This document shows, piece after piece, positions 6,559 to 8,890 of a stretch of DNA of 8,890 nucleotides. A program made the position numbers and the translations under genes. The first letter of the stretch is position 1. Each line of letters opens with the position of its first letter. The notes below the pieces were generated by a model, which saw nothing but the letters and a program-made list of their open reading frames with translations, did no database searches and was not told where the DNA came from. This stretch comes from an uncultured Ruminococcus sp. (lineage in GTDB: Bacteria > Bacillota > Clostridia > Oscillospirales > Ruminococcaceae): positions 1 to 8,890 of the forward strand of contig CAADWP010000025.1 in NCBI GenBank assembly GCA_900752785.1, written 5' to 3'.

Positions 6559-6612
6559 GCTGAATTTGTTGGTTTCTCACAAAGTTTGAGAAACAGCAGA
6601 TTCAGCCTTTTT
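6559..6612 (+). terminator. Long-stem terminator or attenuator ahead of the DUF4314-like gene
   Basis: A stem of about 20 bp: the left arm 6559-6579 (beginning GCTGAAT and ending TTTCTCA) pairs with the right arm 6587-6606 (beginning TGAGAAA and ending ATTCAGC), with two G-T wobbles and one bulged G. The loop is CAAAGTT, and C plus five T follow. It stands only about 37 bases before the next ATG, so it either ends transcription from the left or acts as a leader attenuator for 6650-8286. Confidence 0.75.
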
Positions 6613-6649
6613 ATTTATATATATACTATTAAAAAGGGAGCTGATACCA

Positions 6650-7177
6650 ATGAACGGATTTCCGTCCGAATCTACATTAAAATACTACAGAACGATTTAT
6701 CCGCCCGGAACAAGGATACAGCTTGATGAAATGAACGATCCTCAAGCAATTCCTGTCGGAACTAAGGGAGAGATCCTCGGAATCGACGATGCCGGAAATG
6801 CTTTAATGAAGTGGGACAACGGCAGATCGCTTTCACTCGCTATCGAAGTTGACAAATTCCATGAACTTCAGCTCGAAAATAACAGAAAGCTGATAGGTCA
6901 AGCTGTTGACGGAAACAGAAATCTTCGCAGTATTGAAGATGTGGCGGACTTCATAATTTATCACGGTCAATACGGCGATGTCGAGATCGTTACTGAATAC
7001 CATACGCCGTTTATGAAAACCAAAGGCATATATATCAGCAGTATCGCCGATACCGAGTATCGTGATGAGCTACAGAAAATTCTTACTCCAATGCAAAAGG
7101 AGATCGAAATGCAAAATTCAAGCTCTGACGATGAGGTTCCGGAGGAAGAAACTGATATGGATATATCGCAAATATAA
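6650..7177 (+). CDS. DUF4314-like mobile-element protein
   Basis: A 175-residue soluble protein. Residues 4-70 match the DUF4314 pattern: FPSESTLKYYRTIYPPGTRI, then DPQAIPVGTKGEILGIDDAG and MKWDNGRSLSLAIEVDKF, a small SH3-like beta barrel by its spacing of Gly and aromatic residues. The second part (about 95-150: DVADFIIYHGQYGDVEIVTE, then GIYISSIADTEYRDELQ) is a separate conserved segment I cannot name. The tail is strongly acidic. AAGGGAG (6634-6640) precedes the ATG by nine bases. Such proteins accompany the conjugation and accessory modules of Tn1549-like elements in Clostridia, but their function is not known to me. It forms an operon with the next gene (17-base gap). GC content is visibly higher than in the RHS region. 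Confidence 0.7.
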   Translation: MNGFPSESTLKYYRTIYPPGTRIQLDEMNDPQAIPVGTKGEILGIDDAGNALMKWDNGRSLSLAIEVDKFHELQLENNRKLIGQAVDGNRNLRSIEDVADFIIYHGQYGDVEIVTEYHTPFMKTKGIYISSIADTEYRDELQKILTPMQKEIEMQNSSSDDEVPEEETDMDISQI

Positions 7178-7194
7178 TATGAAGGGATGATGTT

Positions 7195-8286
7195 ATGAAA
7201 AAATTGATTTTTAACGGTACGCTTTGTCACAAACAAAGCGAATACCGTCCTATGACGATCGAAGTCGAAAAGGTTGTGGAGCTGCGAGGTAAGGATTTTA
7301 AAAATCTCATGGAGCATACCCTGAGAGATAATCCGCACATCAAGGCGTGCCGTGATCTCATGTATATCAGCGGAAAAACCGCGCACTGCGTTCTTTTCCT
7401 TGATGCAGACAGCAAAGACGGTATTATCGTAGAAGCCGAGGGATCTGATTATGCCCGGAAGTCTCAGTTTATACCGAATGCAAGAGAATTGATTGAGTAT
7501 AATGAGTTCACTCCTATGGAAAAGCAGCTCCATGGGATCCTTAAAGGTATGGCAGATAAAATAGCGGAGCTTGCACATTCAGGCTACAAATCCTTTTTCT
7601 TTGAGGAAATGCTCGGTGGTACCGATATTAAATCGGTAATGCTTTCTGCTGTCGGACAGCTCCTTGAGGAGCGAGGCGATATGCAGAGCGTGAGAATTCA
7701 CGACCTTGATATTGCAGGACAGCCGGAATTCACGGTAGAGCCGAAACCAACTCAAAGTCTGAAGTTTTACTCTCCCCTTGTGGTAGAACGTGAAGCCGAT
7801 TATGAAACAGATTGGGACAGCAGCGGAGATCTTGAACAGCTCAGTGAAAGCGAGAAATTAAGATGCTGTACCAAGATAAATGAAGCTATCAGGCAGTCCT
7901 TTGATTCAAAAGAGGAACGCAGAGGTCTCATGGAATATTATAATGAGCATTCTGCTGTGAATGAAAAAATCTATTCCGCTTTCCCCTCAGTAGAGGATGT
8001 AGACGGAACGCTAATGGGAGTGCTGACCTGTGAGGTGGTCGGCAATCTTAGCAAATCAGAGCTTGAAGAAGTCCGCAGTTGGTGGAGCAGTCAATGCAGC
8101 GATGGCTGGTCTGAGTGCTTGGAGCAAAACGGCATAAAGACTGAGGAATTCGGCAATATATATGTTCACTTTTGGAATGCCGGAAATGCATGGTCGATAA
8201 AAACCGAAGAAGAACTGAAAGGAATAGCGGAAACCGCCGATACCGAGGAAACAGAAAGCCTTGATATCGGCGGTATTTCTATGTGA
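7195..8286 (+). CDS. DUF6329-like mobile-element protein
   Basis: A 363-residue soluble protein with two recognisable parts. The N-terminal 100 residues (MKKLIFNGTLCHKQSEYRPM, later DLMYISGKTAHCVLFLDADS, DGIIVEAEGSDYARKSQF and IPNAREL) fit what I know as the DUF6329 family. The C-terminal part (about 220-340) has the block VRSWWSSQCSDGWSECLEQ with W296-W297, found in several accessory proteins of clostridial integrative elements, where a conserved WWSxQxSDGWxE core recurs. Function unknown. GAAGGGA (7181-7187) lies seven bases before the ATG. Two nearby ATGs at 7187 and 7190 are out of frame. It is the last gene of the 6650-8286 operon, closed by a strong terminator. Gene company next to a DNA methyltransferase suggests, but does not prove, a role in handling host restriction. 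Confidence 0.65.
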   Translation: MKKLIFNGTLCHKQSEYRPMTIEVEKVVELRGKDFKNLMEHTLRDNPHIKACRDLMYISGKTAHCVLFLDADSKDGIIVEAEGSDYARKSQFIPNARELIEYNEFTPMEKQLHGILKGMADKIAELAHSGYKSFFFEEMLGGTDIKSVMLSAVGQLLEERGDMQSVRIHDLDIAGQPEFTVEPKPTQSLKFYSPLVVEREADYETDWDSSGDLEQLSESEKLRCCTKINEAIRQSFDSKEERRGLMEYYNEHSAVNEKIYSAFPSVEDVDGTLMGVLTCEVVGNLSKSELEEVRSWWSSQCSDGWSECLEQNGIKTEEFGNIYVHFWNAGNAWSIKTEEELKGIAETADTEETESLDIGGISM

Positions 8287-8317
8287 CATATGAAAATAAA
8301 ATTTAATATGAATCGTC

Positions 8318-8349
8318 AGCCGTTCCGAGAAATCGGGACGGCTTTTTTT
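8318..8349 (+). terminator. Strong Rho-independent terminator
   Basis: AGCCGTTCCGA (8318-8328) pairs with TCGGGACGGCT (8333-8343), 11 bp with one G-T wobble, closed by a GAAA tetraloop and followed by seven T. It ends the operon of the two accessory genes and sits just before the methyltransferase ribosome binding site. Confidence 0.92.
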
Positions 8350-8356
8350 GTTTCGG

Positions 8357-8363
8357 AAAGGAG
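8357..8363 (+). promoter_or_regulatory. Ribosome binding site that sets a TTG start
   Basis: AAAGGAG stands nine bases before TTG 8373-8375. There is no in-frame ATG before motif I of the methyltransferase, which begins at residue 5, so this site and the TTG define the start. Confidence 0.85.
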
Positions 8364-8372
8364 CATTGCCTA

Positions 8373-8890
8373 TTGATAAGATTTTTTGATATATTTGCAG
8401 GAATCGGAGGATTTCGCTCAGGACTTGAAAAAGTCGGAGGATTCAAATGTGTCGGTTACTGCGAGATAGACCGATATGCTAAATTAGCATACGAAACGCT
8501 GTATGATACAGAGAGCGAGGTGTACTTCAATGACGCAAGAAAAATCGAACCAGAAGAATTACCCGATTTCGAACTTATGTGTGGCGGCTTCCCTTGTCAA
8601 AGTTTTTCACAAGCTGGAAAAAGGCGTGGATTCGCCGATTCAAGGGGAACTCTGTTCTTTGAAATTGCCAGAATTGCCGCCGTTAAAAAACCTAAATATC
8701 TGCTGCTCGAGAACGTTCCCGGTCTCCTATCGCATGACTCAGGCAGGACATTTGCGACCATCCTCAGTTCGTTGGATGAATTGGGGTATGATGTCGCATG
8801 GCAGGTGCTTAACAGCGCAGATCATTATGTCGCCCAATCCCGAAAGAGAGTGTTCATTGTCGGATTTCTTAGAAGTAAATGTTCCGGAAA
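8373..8890 (+). CDS. C5-cytosine DNA methyltransferase, 3' end outside window
   Basis: The first 172 codons of a Dcm-type enzyme that transfers a methyl group from S-adenosylmethionine to carbon 5 of cytosine in a short DNA target. Motifs seen in order: motif I FFDIFAGIGGFRSGLE (residues 4-19, cofactor binding); CEIDRYA (motif II, end of the next strand); CGGFPCQSFS with the catalytic C75 (motif IV); ENVPGL at 113 (motif VI); and AQSRKRVFIVGF from 154 (motif VIII). The target-recognition domain and motifs IX-X lie beyond the window, so the target cannot be guessed. It starts with TTG, which is easily missed. It follows the accessory operon after a terminator, so it needs its own promoter or readthrough. 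No restriction endonuclease is seen in this window, and in mobile elements such enzymes are often solitary and thought to protect the element from host restriction. Confidence 0.95.
   Translation, partial: MIRFFDIFAGIGGFRSGLEKVGGFKCVGYCEIDRYAKLAYETLYDTESEVYFNDARKIEPEELPDFELMCGGFPCQSFSQAGKRRGFADSRGTLFFEIARIAAVKKPKYLLLENVPGLLSHDSGRTFATILSSLDELGYDVAWQVLNSADHYVAQSRKRVFIVGFLRSKCSG

Noticed and set aside
6967..7578. A 203-codon open frame on the minus strand.
   Set aside because: It overlaps two plus-strand genes that match known families and have good ribosome binding sites. Its peptide has no recognisable motif and is rich in residues typical of antisense frames.
1..8890. CRISPR array, insertion sequence or rRNA.
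   Set aside because: No regularly spaced direct repeats, transposase frame with terminal repeats, or rRNA-like segments were seen. The only repeats are the degenerate YD and calcium-binding repeats in the RHS protein.

Overview
The window looks like a piece of a chromosome-borne conjugative or integrative element from a low-GC gut member of the Clostridia, probably a Ruminococcus-like Oscillospiraceae. I infer this from the protein families that look like DUF6076, DUF4314 and DUF6329, the type of ECF sigma factor, the strong AGGAG ribosome binding sites and the AT-rich composition. No species marker is present, so the assignment is tentative.

Layout. Positions 1-244 (minus strand) hold the N-terminal stub of a RepA-type AAA ATPase, cut off just after its Walker A motif. 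A compact divergent promoter region follows (277-320). Its two -35 boxes are the two arms of one palindrome. The rightward promoter matches the sigma-70 consensus exactly (TTGACA, 17 bp, TATAAT). It drives a DUF6076-like zinc-finger protein (367-1356) and, 21 bp later, an ECF sigma factor (1378-2007). The sigma factor runs on through about 32 foreign residues because a decayed gene for a secreted protein (visible in another frame, 1905-2081) has been joined to its end.

The centre of the window is a 1288-residue secreted RHS/YD-repeat polymorphic toxin (2096-5962). Its order is: Sec signal peptide, repetitive beta-rich N-terminal domain, fibronectin-like domain, four Asp-rich calcium-binding repeats, about eleven YD repeats, RHS core ending in DPTG, two hydrophobic segments, a Hint self-cleaving domain ending in His-Asn, and a 71-residue tip that reads as HicA, the ribonuclease of the HicAB toxin-antitoxin system. 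The next gene (5976-6266, GTG start) is a short HicB, in the position of an immunity gene. Its ribosome binding site overlaps the toxin stop codon. The locus therefore looks like a toxin-antitoxin pair recruited as the warhead and immunity of a delivered polymorphic toxin. This is the most interesting thing in the window.

Positions 6267-6649 have no convincing gene but contain three terminator-like hairpins. From 6650 the composition becomes more GC-rich and typical mobile-element accessory genes appear: a DUF4314-like protein (6650-7177), a DUF6329-like protein (7195-8286), a strong terminator (8318-8349) and the first 172 codons of a C5-cytosine DNA methyltransferase with a TTG start (8373 to the window end).

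How the parts may work together (inference): the DUF6076/sigma pair may control the RHS gene or other secreted proteins. The RHS protein carries and releases HicA to cut mRNA in a competitor. HicB protects the producer. The right-hand genes belong to the host element's own maintenance and DNA-protection module.
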